Positions 1-9,569 of a DNA stretch of 64,000 nt are shown here, in pieces. The translations under genes and the position numbers were made by a program. Below the pieces are notes generated by a model. The model saw only the letters and a program-made list of their open reading frames with translations. It was not told the DNA's origin and searched no databases. This DNA is from Miltoncostaea oceani (GTDB taxonomy: Bacteria; Actinomycetota; Thermoleophilia; Miltoncostaeales; Miltoncostaeaceae), in contig NZ_CP064356.1 of assembly GCF_018141545.1 (NCBI RefSeq), positions 1,625,001-1,689,000 on the forward strand, in the 5' to 3' direction. Within the stretch, counting starts at the first letter, position 1. The number at the start of each line of letters is the position of its first letter.

Positions 1-2206
<2,206 letters not shown>

Positions 2207-2263
2207 CACTTTTCGGAGCACACCACGCCGCTATGCAGTCTTGAGGGTATGCCCTCGAGGTTT

Positions 2264-2380
2264 TCCGGTGGTCTTAGCGAGAGGGAAACACCTCTTCCCA
2301 TTCCGAACAGAGCAGTTAAGCCTCTTTGCGCCGATGGTACTCCGAGTGAAGACTCGCGGGAGAGTAGGTCGCCGCCGGGA
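2264..2380 (+). rRNA. rrf: 5S ribosomal RNA
   Basis: About 117 nt, starting 57 bases after the 23S end. It carries the canonical loop A/helix III stretch CCCATTCCGAACAGAGCAGT and the 3' part GGGAGAGTAGGTCGCCGCC. The 5' end (TCCGGTGGTC) pairs with the 3' end. The order 23S-5S with a short spacer is a normal rRNA operon end. Exact termini are uncertain by a few bases. Confidence 0.93.
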
Positions 2381-2400
2381 TTAGTCTGGTTGTTGAACGC

Positions 2401-2432
2401 AGAGCCGCGGGGCTTAGGCCCGGCGGCTCTTC
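2401..2432 (+). terminator. rRNA operon terminator hairpin
   Basis: AGAGCCGC (2401-2408) pairs perfectly with GCGGCTCT (2423-2430), and the inner GGGC/GCCC adds more pairs. Only two T residues follow, so it is a strong hairpin with a weak U tract. Its position 20 nt after the 5S supports termination of the rRNA operon. Confidence 0.75.
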
Positions 2433-2725
2433 GTCGTTAAGGCGCGTGAGCGGCCGAGTGGTGGCCTCGCTCCAGACGGCGGAGTCGCGGCGGCGGCGGC
2501 CGTGGAGGTGCGGGCCGACGGGCGCCGGCAGGGATGACGGCCGGCCGGGGGACGAGCGACCGATGGGCGCGTCAGTCCTTCGGCGAGACGCCCGCAGGTC
2601 GCAGGCACGCCGGCCCGCGCGTCCAGGGAACGCGATGAGGCCCTGCTGCCGGCCACGATTCTCTGAGCAGCTGACGACGGCCGGTTACGGCATCGGTCGG
2701 GCGCGGGGGGCGAGCGCGGCCCCGC

Positions 2726-3048
2726 GGCCAATTGGACCGCGACCCTCAGGCCAGGTGGACCGCGACCCTCAGGCCAGGTGGACCTCGACTCGACGGCCAA
2801 GTGGACCTCGACGCCACGGCCAAGTGGACCTCGACCCCACGGCCAAGTGGACCTCGACCCCACGGCCAAGTGGACCTCGACCCCACGGCCAAGTGGACCT
2901 CGACCCCACGGCCAAGTGGACCTCGACCCCACGGCCAAGTGGACCTCGACCCCGCGGCCAAGTGGACCTCGGCGCGACGGCCAAGTGGACCTCGGCTCCC
3001 TCGGCCAAGTGGACCTCGGCTCGACGGCCGAGTGGACCTCGGGTCCAC
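2726..3048. repeat. 14-copy tandem array of a 23-bp repeat
   Basis: Units start at 2726, 2749, 2772, 2795, 2818, 2841, 2864, 2887, 2910, 2933, 2956, 2979, 3003 and 3026. The period is 23 bp, with one 24-bp unit at 2979. The core is GGCCAAGTGGACCTCG followed by a variable 7-mer, most often ACCCCAC. Six or more central units are identical; the outer units diverge. The array lacks stop codons in several frames, so long spurious ORFs cross it, but none looks like a protein. It lies in a gene-free stretch (2433-3312) behind the rRNA operon; outside the array I see nothing except the hairpin at 3273-3305. Related copies occur near 36.77-36.90 kb. Function unknown. Confidence 0.97.
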
Positions 3049-3272
3049 GCCCAACGTGTCCCCTTGATGCGACGGCCTGAGCGTTGCCCGGGGGATGGCT
3101 CCCCCGTCCCCTCCAGCGTGGCGTGTTCCTCGAGCGGTTGATTGGCGCCTACCGCGTGGGGCGCCCGTCCGGCGATCGCCGACGCCCTCGCCTGCACGCG
3201 TTCCCTGAGAAGTTGCGTGAGAGCCGACGTGAGAGTCCGGGATCCCGAGTCATCGCCGGCGCGCGACTGCCG

Positions 3273-3305
3273 TCCCTGTCACGCCTGCCCGACGTGCGTC
3301 AGGGA
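3273..3305 (-). terminator. hairpin downstream of the small minus-strand gene
   Basis: TCCCTG..ACGC (3273-3284, with a 2-nt bulge) pairs with GCGTCAGGGA (3296-3305). It sits 8 bases beyond the stop of the minus-strand gene ending at 3313, where a terminator for that gene would be. There is no strong T tract. Confidence 0.4.
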
Positions 3306-3312
3306 TGACGTG

Positions 3313-3540
3313 TCAGCACCAGTCGGGCTCGGAGTCGCAGGGCGGGGCCGCGAGGCGTCGTCCGGGGCGATGGGGCGGAGGGACCGCGGCGGCCGGGGCC
3401 GGGGCGGTGCCGGCGTCGCGCCGGAGGAGGGTGAGGAGGCGCCGGCCGAGGCCGGGCCGTGCCCGGCGCGGGACGACGTGCTTCGGGGCGCTCGGGAGGT
3501 GGCGGTCCTGGAGGCTCCTCAACTCGGTGTAGCGGTGCAT
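3313..3540 (-). CDS. small hypothetical protein divergent from the LysR gene
   Basis: A 75-residue product is read from ATG at 3540, preceded by AGGGAG at a plausible ribosome-binding distance. It begins MHRYTELRSLQDRH, continues basic and Arg-rich, then becomes Pro/Ala-rich, and ends in Cys. I recognise no family. Its support is positional: it is transcribed away from a LysR-type gene 79 bases off, the usual arrangement for a LysR target, and a hairpin follows its stop. Low-complexity composition in high-GC DNA makes a spurious ORF possible. Confidence 0.4.
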   Translation of the reverse strand: MHRYTELRSLQDRHLPSAPKHVVPRRARPGLGRRLLTLLRRDAGTAPAPAAAVPPPHRPGRRLAAPPCDSEPDWC

Positions 3541-3619
3541 CTCGGTGCTCCCTGTCGTGTGGGAGCAGCGTCTCGCGGGTGGCGAATAAGGACAAATCGG
3601 GTTAGCGTTCGAGTCCATC

Positions 3620-4606
3620 ATGGAACGCGATGGATGGCTCCAGGTCGAGGTCCGGCACCTCGCCGCGCTCCGGGCGGTCGCCGAGGCCGGCTCGTTCGGG
3701 GGCGCCGCGACGCTGCTCGGGTACACGCAGTCCGCCGTCTCCCAGCAGATCGCCACCCTCGAGCGCGCCACCGGGGTGCGGCTCATCGACCGGCCCGGCG
3801 GGCCGCGGCGCATCTCCATGACCGAGGCGGGCCGGGTGCTGCTGCGCCACGCCGAGCGCATCACCGCCGACATGGAGGCCGCGTGGGCTGACCTCGCCGC
3901 CCTCGCCGACGGCGCCACCGGGACCCTCCGCGTCGGCACCTACCAGAGCGTCGGCGCGCGGATCCTCCCCGACCTCATGCGCCGCTTCCTGCAGGAACGC
4001 CCCGGCGTCACCGTCGAGCTCACCGAATCCGGCAACGACGCCGAGCTCCTCGCCCTCCTCGAACGCGGCGAGCTCGACCTCTCGTTCACCGTCCTCCCCA
4101 TGCCCGACGGCCCGTACGAGGGCGTCGAGCTCATGACCGACCCCTACGTCCTCATGGTCGCCGCCTCCGACCCCCTCGCCGGCCGCGACGGGCCCCTCGC
4201 GCTCACCGACCTCGCGGGACGGCCGCTCATCGGGTTCCGCCACTGCCTCTCCGGGGAGTTCGTCGACGCCCACATCCGCCGGCACGGCGTCGACCTCGAC
4301 ATCGTCTTCCGCTCCGACGACAACGGCACCGTCCAGGGCCTCGTCGGGGCGGGGATGGCCTCCGCGCTCGTGCCCCTGCTCGCGGCCGACCCCGGCGACG
4401 ACCGGGTCGCCGTCCTCCCCATGGGGGACACCGTCCCGTCCCGGCGGATCGCCGTCGCATGGCACCGCGACCGGGCTCTCTCCGCCGCCGCGGAGGCGTT
4501 CATCGCCAGCGCCGCCCGCGTCTGCGACGAGCTCCAGCCCGCCGTCGCCGCCCCCTCCGGGACCGTCCAGGGGCCTCCGGACCCGCTGGTACCATCGCCG
4601 CGATGA
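3620..4606 (+). CDS. LysR-family transcriptional regulator
   Basis: The 328-residue length is usual for the family. A winged helix-turn-helix occupies about residues 8-68 (AEAGSFGGAATLLGYTQSAV and SQQIATLER), followed by a linker helix and a LysR substrate-binding domain from about residue 95 (GTLRVGTYQSVGARILPDLM). Such proteins bind DNA as tetramers and respond to a small effector. A -10-like TAGCGT lies at 3603-3608, 11 nt before the ATG, so the leader is very short. The stop overlaps the start of the next gene (ATGA), suggesting coupling, and a small gene is divergent upstream. The effector cannot be deduced. Confidence 0.93.
   Translation: MERDGWLQVEVRHLAALRAVAEAGSFGGAATLLGYTQSAVSQQIATLERATGVRLIDRPGGPRRISMTEAGRVLLRHAERITADMEAAWADLAALADGATGTLRVGTYQSVGARILPDLMRRFLQERPGVTVELTESGNDAELLALLERGELDLSFTVLPMPDGPYEGVELMTDPYVLMVAASDPLAGRDGPLALTDLAGRPLIGFRHCLSGEFVDAHIRRHGVDLDIVFRSDDNGTVQGLVGAGMASALVPLLAADPGDDRVAVLPMGDTVPSRRIAVAWHRDRALSAAAEAFIASAARVCDELQPAVAAPSGTVQGPPDPLVPSPR
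4590..4595 (+). promoter_or_regulatory. -10 element (TACCAT), leaderless-type, inside the lysR end
   Basis: TACCAT ends 7 nt before the ATG at 4603. The spacing predicts transcription starting at or next to the start codon, giving the oxidoreductase gene its own promoter in addition to readthrough from lysR. Confidence 0.5.
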
Positions 4607-5940
4607 GCGACACCGAACCCCGGCCCGGCGGCCTGGACTGCATCGTCGTGGGAGGGGGCCTCGCCGGCCTCGCCTGCGCATACGGCCTCGCCGTCGCCGG
4701 CCGCAGCGTCACCGTCCTCGAGGCCGACGAGGCCCCCGGCGGACGCGCCCGCACCGTCTGGCACCGGGGACGCCCTGTCGACCGGGGGTTCCAGACCCTC
4801 TTCCGGGCCTACCCCCGCACCCGGCGCCTCCTCAAGGACATCGGGCTCCCACGCCGCGACCTGCGGCCCGTCGCCGGAGGCGCCGTCTTCATCGACGGGG
4901 AGGGGACGGCCCGCCGCCTCGGCACGTCCAAGGTCGCCGGCCTCGCGTTCGACGGCCTCCCGCGCCCCGACCGCCTCCGCCTCGCCGCCCTCGGCGCGCG
5001 CGTCGTCGGCCGCTCCGTCGAATCGCTGCTCGCCGAGGACGACGACGCCCCCAGCACCGAGGCCTACCTCCGCGCCGAGGGCTTCTCCGACGCCGCCATC
5101 GACGGCTTCTTCCGGCCCCTCTTCGGCGTCATCCTCCTCGACCGGGACCTGTCCGCCGACCCCGGCTACTTCCGCTTCCTCCTCGCGATGCTCGCCCGCG
5201 GCCCGTCCGTCATCCCGAGCGACGGCCTCGGCATGGTCGCCGAGTGGACCTCCGCGGCGATCCGCCAGGCCGGCGGCACCATCCAGCTCGGCACACCCGT
5301 CGAGGGCCTCGACGTCGACGCCGACGCCCGCCGGATCACCGGTGTGCGCACCGGCGACGGACGCGTGCTCAGCGCCCGCCACGTCGTCCTCGCCGTCGAG
5401 GCGCCCGCCGCCGCCCGCCTCCTCGCGGGGATCGACGACGACGTCATCGCCCGACTCCCCACCCGCGCCGCGTCGTCCGCGACGGCGGCGTTCGCGCTGC
5501 GACGGCCCCTCTACACCGGCCGCTCCATCGTGCTCAACGCCGACGGCCGCCGCGACGGCGACGGACCGCACGTCGACCTCGTCTGCCAGACCACAAACAT
5601 CACCCGCCCCGGGGCGCCCGACGGCCCGCACATCCTGCTCGCCCAGACCGTCACCACCGGCGGCGGGACCTCCGACGGCCTCGTCGAGGCGGTCGGCGCC
5701 CTCGTCCGCCGCTGGGCGCCCGGCTACGACTGGGACGGCCTCGCCGAACCCATCGGCGTCCACGAGCACGCCTTCGCCCAGTACCGCCCCGGCGTCGGCG
5801 TGCGGCGCGGCCTCCCCGGCCCCCGCACCCGGGTCGGCAACCTCATCATGGCCGGGGACCTCACCACCCACCCCTCGATCGAGGGCGCCGTGTCGAGCGG
5901 CGCCCGCGCCGCGGAGATCGTCGACGCGCTGATGCCGTGA
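4603..5940 (+). CDS. FAD-dependent oxidoreductase, amine oxidase/phytoene desaturase type
   Basis: 445 residues. An N-terminal dinucleotide-binding motif (IVVGGGLAGLACAYGLA, about residues 12-28) is followed by an acidic strand end and the GGRARTV motif of the amine oxidase/carotenoid desaturase superfamily. A second FAD-contact motif near the C terminus reads MAGDLTTHPSIEGAVSSG. This places it with NAD(P)-binding Rossmann-like FAD oxidoreductases acting on amines, carotenoids or lipids; the substrate cannot be named. It overlaps lysR by ATGA and the next gene by GTGA. Regulation by the LysR protein is plausible but only inferred. Confidence 0.85.
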   Translation: MSDTEPRPGGLDCIVVGGGLAGLACAYGLAVAGRSVTVLEADEAPGGRARTVWHRGRPVDRGFQTLFRAYPRTRRLLKDIGLPRRDLRPVAGGAVFIDGEGTARRLGTSKVAGLAFDGLPRPDRLRLAALGARVVGRSVESLLAEDDDAPSTEAYLRAEGFSDAAIDGFFRPLFGVILLDRDLSADPGYFRFLLAMLARGPSVIPSDGLGMVAEWTSAAIRQAGGTIQLGTPVEGLDVDADARRITGVRTGDGRVLSARHVVLAVEAPAAARLLAGIDDDVIARLPTRAASSATAAFALRRPLYTGRSIVLNADGRRDGDGPHVDLVCQTTNITRPGAPDGPHILLAQTVTTGGGTSDGLVEAVGALVRRWAPGYDWDGLAEPIGVHEHAFAQYRPGVGVRRGLPGPRTRVGNLIMAGDLTTHPSIEGAVSSGARAAEIVDALMP

Positions 5941-7199
5941 GGCAGGTCGGCGACCGGAGGGTCTTCTCGGTCGAGGACGTCACCGGGCGCCTCGCGCGCA
6001 TGTTCGAGGACCTCCGCTCCTTCTGGGTCGAGGCCGAGCTGCAGGACCTGCGCCCCGCCCGCACCCAGATGCGGTTCACCCTCCGCGGCGAGCACGTCCT
6101 CGAGGCGTCCATGAACGGGATCGTCTTCGAGCGCCTCGAGCACCGCCCACGCGACGGCGCCCAGGTGCAGGCCTACGGGCGCATCGAGTTCTGGCGGGGC
6201 CGCGCCCAGCTGTCCATGCGGGTCGAGAAGCTCGAGCTGGCGGGGGAGGGGCTCCTGCGCGCCCGGGTCGACGCCCTCCGCGCCGTGCTCGAGGCGGAGG
6301 GCCTGCTCGCCCCCGGGCGGAAGGTGCGCCCACCGCTCCTGCCGCGCCGCATCGGCCTCGTCACCAGCGTCGACGGCGCCGCCCGGGACGACGTGCTCAC
6401 CAACGTCTGGGCCCGCTTCCCCGGCGCGGACGTCGCGCTCGTCAGCGTCCCCGTCCAGGGCGACGCCGCCCCCGCCCTCATCGCCCGGGCGCTCCGCCAC
6501 CTCGACGGCCTCGACGGCGTCGACGTCATCGTCATCGCCCGCGGTGGCGGGTCCCTCGAGGACCTCATGGCCTTCAACAGCGAGACCGTCTGCCGCGCCG
6601 TCGCCGCGACCCGCACCCCGGTCGTGTCCGCCGTCGGCCACGAACGCGACGTCACCCTCTGCGACCTCGTCGCCGACGTGCGCGTCTCCACCCCGACCGC
6701 CGCCGCGGCCGCCGTCGTCCCCAGCCGCGAGGCCCTCGACGCCCACCTCGCCGACTCCGCGGCCGCCATCACCCGCGGCCTCGTCCGCGCCGGGGCCCGC
6801 GCGCGCATCGACGTCGACCGGAGGTCCACCGACCTCGTGCGCGCCCTCCGCGCCCGCGGGGACCTCGGCCGCGACCGCGTCGACCGCCTCGCCCCGCGCC
6901 TGCGCGGCGGGCTGGAGCGCGTCGCCGCCCGCGCCCCCGCCGCCGTCGACGACCGCGCCGGCCGCCTCGAGCGGGCCGTCGCCGCGCGCCGCGACGCCGC
7001 CGTCCGCCGCGTCGACGGCGCCGCCGCCATGCTGCACCTGCTCTCACCGCGCCGGACCGTCGCGCGCGGGTATGCCATCGTCCGCGACGCGGACGACGCG
7101 AGCGTGATCGGATCGGCGGGCGACGTGGCGGAGGGGCGGAGGATCGTGATCGAGATGCGCGACGGGGCGGTCCCCGCACGGGCGGAGGCCCCCGCATGA
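5937..7199 (+). CDS. xseA: exodeoxyribonuclease VII large subunit
   Basis: 420 residues from a GTG that overlaps the preceding stop (GTGA). The N-terminal OB-fold region begins FSVEDVTGRLARMFEDLRSF. The core contains the family signatures RIGLVTSVDGAARDDVL, IARGGGSLEDLMAFNSE and PVVSAVGHERDVTL, then a long Arg/Ala-rich helical segment (about residues 250-360) and a C-terminal LSPRRTVARGYAI motif. With the small subunit next door it forms the single-strand-specific exonuclease that degrades DNA to oligonucleotides. Start and order agree with xseB following by ATGA overlap. Confidence 0.96.
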   Translation: MRQVGDRRVFSVEDVTGRLARMFEDLRSFWVEAELQDLRPARTQMRFTLRGEHVLEASMNGIVFERLEHRPRDGAQVQAYGRIEFWRGRAQLSMRVEKLELAGEGLLRARVDALRAVLEAEGLLAPGRKVRPPLLPRRIGLVTSVDGAARDDVLTNVWARFPGADVALVSVPVQGDAAPALIARALRHLDGLDGVDVIVIARGGGSLEDLMAFNSETVCRAVAATRTPVVSAVGHERDVTLCDLVADVRVSTPTAAAAAVVPSREALDAHLADSAAAITRGLVRAGARARIDVDRRSTDLVRALRARGDLGRDRVDRLAPRLRGGLERVAARAPAAVDDRAGRLERAVAARRDAAVRRVDGAAAMLHLLSPRRTVARGYAIVRDADDASVIGSAGDVAEGRRIVIEMRDGAVPARAEAPA

Positions 7200-7465
7200 C
7201 CACCACGCCCCCCGGCGACGGGACCCCGCCCACGTTCGAGGAGGCCCTGCGGCGCCTCGACGAGGTCGTCGCCCGCCTCGAGGCGGGGGAGGTCGGCCTG
7301 GAGGAGGCGCTCGGCCTCTTCGAGCAGGGCCAGGCGCTTCTCGCCGCCTGCCGCGAGCGCCTCGCGGCCGCTCAGCGTCGGATCGAGGAGCTCACCGCCG
7401 ACGACCTCCCCGCCGGAGGCCCCGGCGCCCCCGCACCCCCGGAGGCCCCGCCCGCGCCCTTCTGA
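7196..7465 (+). CDS. xseB: exodeoxyribonuclease VII small subunit
   Basis: 89 residues. Residues 12-65 match the two-helix XseB fold (TFEEALRRLDEVVARLEAGE, then LEEALGLFEQGQALLAACRE). A Pro/Ala tail of about 20 residues follows, longer than usual. The start overlaps xseA by ATGA, matching the obligate partnership of the two subunits. The last 94 bases overlap the 3' end of a convergent minus-strand gene. Confidence 0.95.
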   Translation: MTTTPPGDGTPPTFEEALRRLDEVVARLEAGEVGLEEALGLFEQGQALLAACRERLAAAQRRIEELTADDLPAGGPGAPAPPEAPPAPF

Positions 7466-8034
7466 GGGCGCGCGGCGCTCCACCGCTCCAGCCGGCGCAG
7501 GTCCCGCTCGATGCGCCGCAGGGGCACCTGGCATCCGGCGCCGCCGACGTTGGCGTAGGCCAGCAGGCGGTCCTCGTCGGCCCGCAGGGTCATCCACTTC
7601 GCGAGCACGTCGTCGCCCGCCGGCAGCAGCCGGGTCGCGCCCGGGCCGGTCCGGTCCGGGAACTGCACGCAGTACTCGCGCACCGGCGCCAGCGACCGCG
7701 GCAGCAACGCGACCACCGGCAGGTGCGGGTAGACCAGGTACCGGTACCGCGCCGGATCCCCGGGGGCCGCGTCCCGGCGCCGGCGGCGACCCGCGACGCA
7801 GATGAAGCCGAGGTCGCGGAACATCTCCCACTCGTCCTCGTTGACCACCGACCGCAACAGGTCGAGCGCCCGGCGCTCCGCGTCCTCCGGGGGCAACGGC
7901 GGCTCCCGGAGCCACGCCGGCGCGCTGGCCGCGCCCTCGCGACGGCGGCTGCGCGGCGTCCGGCCCGGGCGGGTGATCACCACCGCGAGGGCCCCCAGGG
8001 TCGCCGTCAGGAGGACGACCCAGAGCCCCGTCAT
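7372..8034 (-). CDS. membrane-anchored protein of unknown function
   Basis: 220 residues. An N-terminal hydrophobic segment (about 1-20, TGLWVVLLTATLGALAVVIT) is followed by an Arg-rich stretch, then a soluble domain with an NEDEWEMFRDLGFICVAG strand-helix region, YLVYPHLPVVALLP, and LAKWMTLRADEDRLLAYANV. The tail is Gly/Ala/Pro-rich. I recognise no family. It is probably anchored with the domain in the cytoplasm, given the positive residues after the segment. It is cotranscribed with the small gene just upstream (8041-8310, 6-bp gap). Its last 94 bases overlap xseB on the other strand. Confidence 0.7.
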   Translation of the reverse strand: MTGLWVVLLTATLGALAVVITRPGRTPRSRRREGAASAPAWLREPPLPPEDAERRALDLLRSVVNEDEWEMFRDLGFICVAGRRRRRDAAPGDPARYRYLVYPHLPVVALLPRSLAPVREYCVQFPDRTGPGATRLLPAGDDVLAKWMTLRADEDRLLAYANVGGAGCQVPLRRIERDLRRLERWSAARPQKGAGGASGGAGAPGPPAGRSSAVSSSIRR

Positions 8035-8040
8035 CGCGCC

Positions 8041-8310
8041 CTAGCGGACGGGGGAGGGAGGGGCGCCGCCGGCGGCGCGCGGCCAGAAGAGGACGCGCTC
8101 GGCGTCGGCCGGGACGTCGCGGAAGTCGGTCACCAGCACCGCCTCGCGGCGGCCCGTCGCGCCGTCGGTGACCGGCACCGCCGCCCACATCCCCGCGTCG
8201 AGCTGGGCGCGGAACGCGCGCAGGAGCTCCTCGCGCTCGCCCTCCACCCGAGGGTCGCCCTCGCAGACGAGCGTCTCCCCGTAGCCGGGCATCATCCGCA
8301 GCAGCCGCAT
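8041..8310 (-). CDS. small hypothetical protein
   Basis: 89 residues from ATG at 8310. It begins MRLLRMMPGYGETLVCEGDP, is rich in charged residues in the middle (REELLRAFRAQLDAGMWAAV) and ends in a strand-rich part (GRREAVLVTDFRDVPADAER). It looks like a small soluble alpha/beta protein; no family recognised. A TATAAC element 8 nt before the ATG on this strand suggests a promoter with almost no leader. It is the first gene of a two-gene minus-strand unit. Confidence 0.6.
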   Translation of the reverse strand: MRLLRMMPGYGETLVCEGDPRVEGEREELLRAFRAQLDAGMWAAVPVTDGATGRREAVLVTDFRDVPADAERVLFWPRAAGGAPPSPVR

Positions 8311-8318
8311 GCAGGCGG

Positions 8319-8324
8319 GTTATA
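8319..8324 (-). promoter_or_regulatory. -10 element (TATAAC on minus strand)
   Basis: TATAAC on the minus strand ends 8 nt before the ATG at 8310, so it may serve a leaderless or near-leaderless message for the two small unknown genes. Confidence 0.4.
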
Positions 8325-8382
8325 GCGGGGCGCGCGGGGCACGCGCAACGGCGTCCCGCGGGGCCCGGCGGGCCGCCCCGGC

Positions 8383-8388
8383 TACCAT
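8383..8388 (+). promoter_or_regulatory. -10 element (TACCAT), leaderless-type
   Basis: TACCAT ends 6 nt before the GTG at 8395 and no ribosome-binding sequence lies between them, as expected for a leaderless message of the aminotransferase gene. Confidence 0.55.
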
Positions 8389-8394
8389 GCGCCG

Positions 8395-9558
8395 GTGCCC
8401 CCCGACCTCCGCACCGTGCGGGACCAGCTCCCGTGCCTCGCCCCCGAGGTCTACCTCAACACCGGGGCGTGCGGGCCCCTGACACGTGTCGCGGCGCGGG
8501 CGACGGCGGAGTGGCAGGCCGCCGAGCTCGCCGCCGGCCGCGGCAGCGCCGCCGGCTTCGGCCTCGTCGCCGCCGAGGCCGCCCGGGTGCGGGCCGCGGC
8601 GGGGAGGGTCGTCGGCGCCGGCGCCACCCGGATCGCGCTGACGGACAACACCACCGCCGGCGTCAACGTCGTCGCGTGGGGCATCGACTGGCGGCCCGGC
8701 GACGAGATCGTCATGCCCGCCCTCGAGCACCCCGGGATGGGGGTGCCGCTCGCCACCGTCGCCCGCCGCACCGGCGCCGTGCTGCGGACGATCGACCACG
8801 ACGGCGACGGGCGGCGCCTCGCCGAGGAGCTCGCGGCGGCCGTCGGACCGCGCACCCGCCTCGTCGCGCTCTCCCACGTGGCGTGGTCGACCGGCGCCGT
8901 CCTCGACGTCGCCGCCGCCGTCCGGGCGGCCCGCGCCGTCGGCGCCCTCGTGCTCGTCGACGGCGCCCAGTCCGCCGGCGCGATCCCGGTCGACGTCAAC
9001 GCCCTCGGCGTCGACGCGTACGCGTTCCCCGCGCACAAGTGGCTGCTCGGGCCCGGCGGGCTCGGCGCCCTCTGGATCGCGCCCGGCGCGATGGAGCGGA
9101 TCGACATCACCCAGACCGGCTACGAGGCGGGGACCGACCACGGCCCGGGGGGAGGCATCACCCTGCACGCCGGGGCCCGGCGGCACGAGGTCTCGACGCT
9201 CCCCGCCGCCCTGCTGCCCGCCTGGCGGGCGTCGCTCGAATGGCTCGAGGAGCTCGGCCACGACTGGATCCACGCCCGCATCGCCGCGAACCAGGCGGCG
9301 ACCCGCGCCGCCCTCACCGAGGTCCCCGGCGTGACCGTCCTCACGCCCCCCGGCCCGCAGGCGGGGCTCGTCACGTTCACCGTCGCCGGGTGCGACCCGG
9401 TCGCCGCGAGCGACGCCCTGGCGGCCGGCGGCGTCATCGCCCGGTGGATCCTGCACCCCCCGGGGTTGCGCGTGTCGACCGGGTTCTTCACCGACGAGAC
9501 GGACATCCGTCGCCTGGTGGAGGCCGTCGCGGCCGTCGCCGCGCGCGGTGGCTGCTAG
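8395..9558 (+). CDS. class V pyridoxal-phosphate aminotransferase family protein
   Basis: 387 residues. The fold is class V aminotransferase (cysteine desulfurase/isopenicillin epimerase/selenocysteine lyase type). TDNTTAGVNVVAWG contacts cofactor phosphate, ALSHVAWSTGAV and VLVDGAQSAGAIPVDV carry the cofactor-stacking and Asp positions, and K215 in FPAHKWLLGPGGLGALW is the Schiff-base lysine. I see no Cys in an obvious desulfurase active-site loop, so an epimerase, lyase or deaminase activity is as likely. It has its own leaderless-type promoter and precedes murA, with no clear pathway link. It is not HisC, which belongs to class I/II. Confidence 0.82.
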   Translation: MPPDLRTVRDQLPCLAPEVYLNTGACGPLTRVAARATAEWQAAELAAGRGSAAGFGLVAAEAARVRAAAGRVVGAGATRIALTDNTTAGVNVVAWGIDWRPGDEIVMPALEHPGMGVPLATVARRTGAVLRTIDHDGDGRRLAEELAAAVGPRTRLVALSHVAWSTGAVLDVAAAVRAARAVGALVLVDGAQSAGAIPVDVNALGVDAYAFPAHKWLLGPGGLGALWIAPGAMERIDITQTGYEAGTDHGPGGGITLHAGARRHEVSTLPAALLPAWRASLEWLEELGHDWIHARIAANQAATRAALTEVPGVTVLTPPGPQAGLVTFTVAGCDPVAASDALAAGGVIARWILHPPGLRVSTGFFTDETDIRRLVEAVAAVAARGGC

Positions 9559-9561
9559 CGT
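9556..9561 (+). promoter_or_regulatory. -10 element (TAGCGT) before murA
   Basis: TAGCGT overlaps the preceding stop codon region and ends 8 nt before the GTG of murA, leaving at most a 1-2 nt leader. It may drive murA and the whole his cluster. Confidence 0.45.
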
Positions 9562-9569
9562 CCACCCAC

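Noticed and set aside
2726-3048. CRISPR array
   Set aside because: The whole 23-bp unit is repeated head to tail with no unique spacers, and no cas genes are nearby.
2446-3141. Long ORFs with repeated PSGPRPHGQVDLDPTAKW-type peptides across the 23-bp array, on both strands
   Set aside because: The 23-bp repeat lacks stops in several frames and its period is not a multiple of three, so each frame cycles through the same peptides. No start, ribosome-binding site or codon bias supports any of them.
4144-5871. Long antisense ORFs opposite lysR, the oxidoreductase, xseA and many other genes
   Set aside because: In DNA of this GC content, third-position G/C makes antisense frames open. Their Arg/Ala/Gly-rich products show no domain motifs, while the sense frames do.
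8395-9558. Class V aminotransferase as the missing hisC
   Set aside because: HisC is a class I/II aminotransferase; the motifs around K215 are class V, and the gene is outside the overlapping his series.
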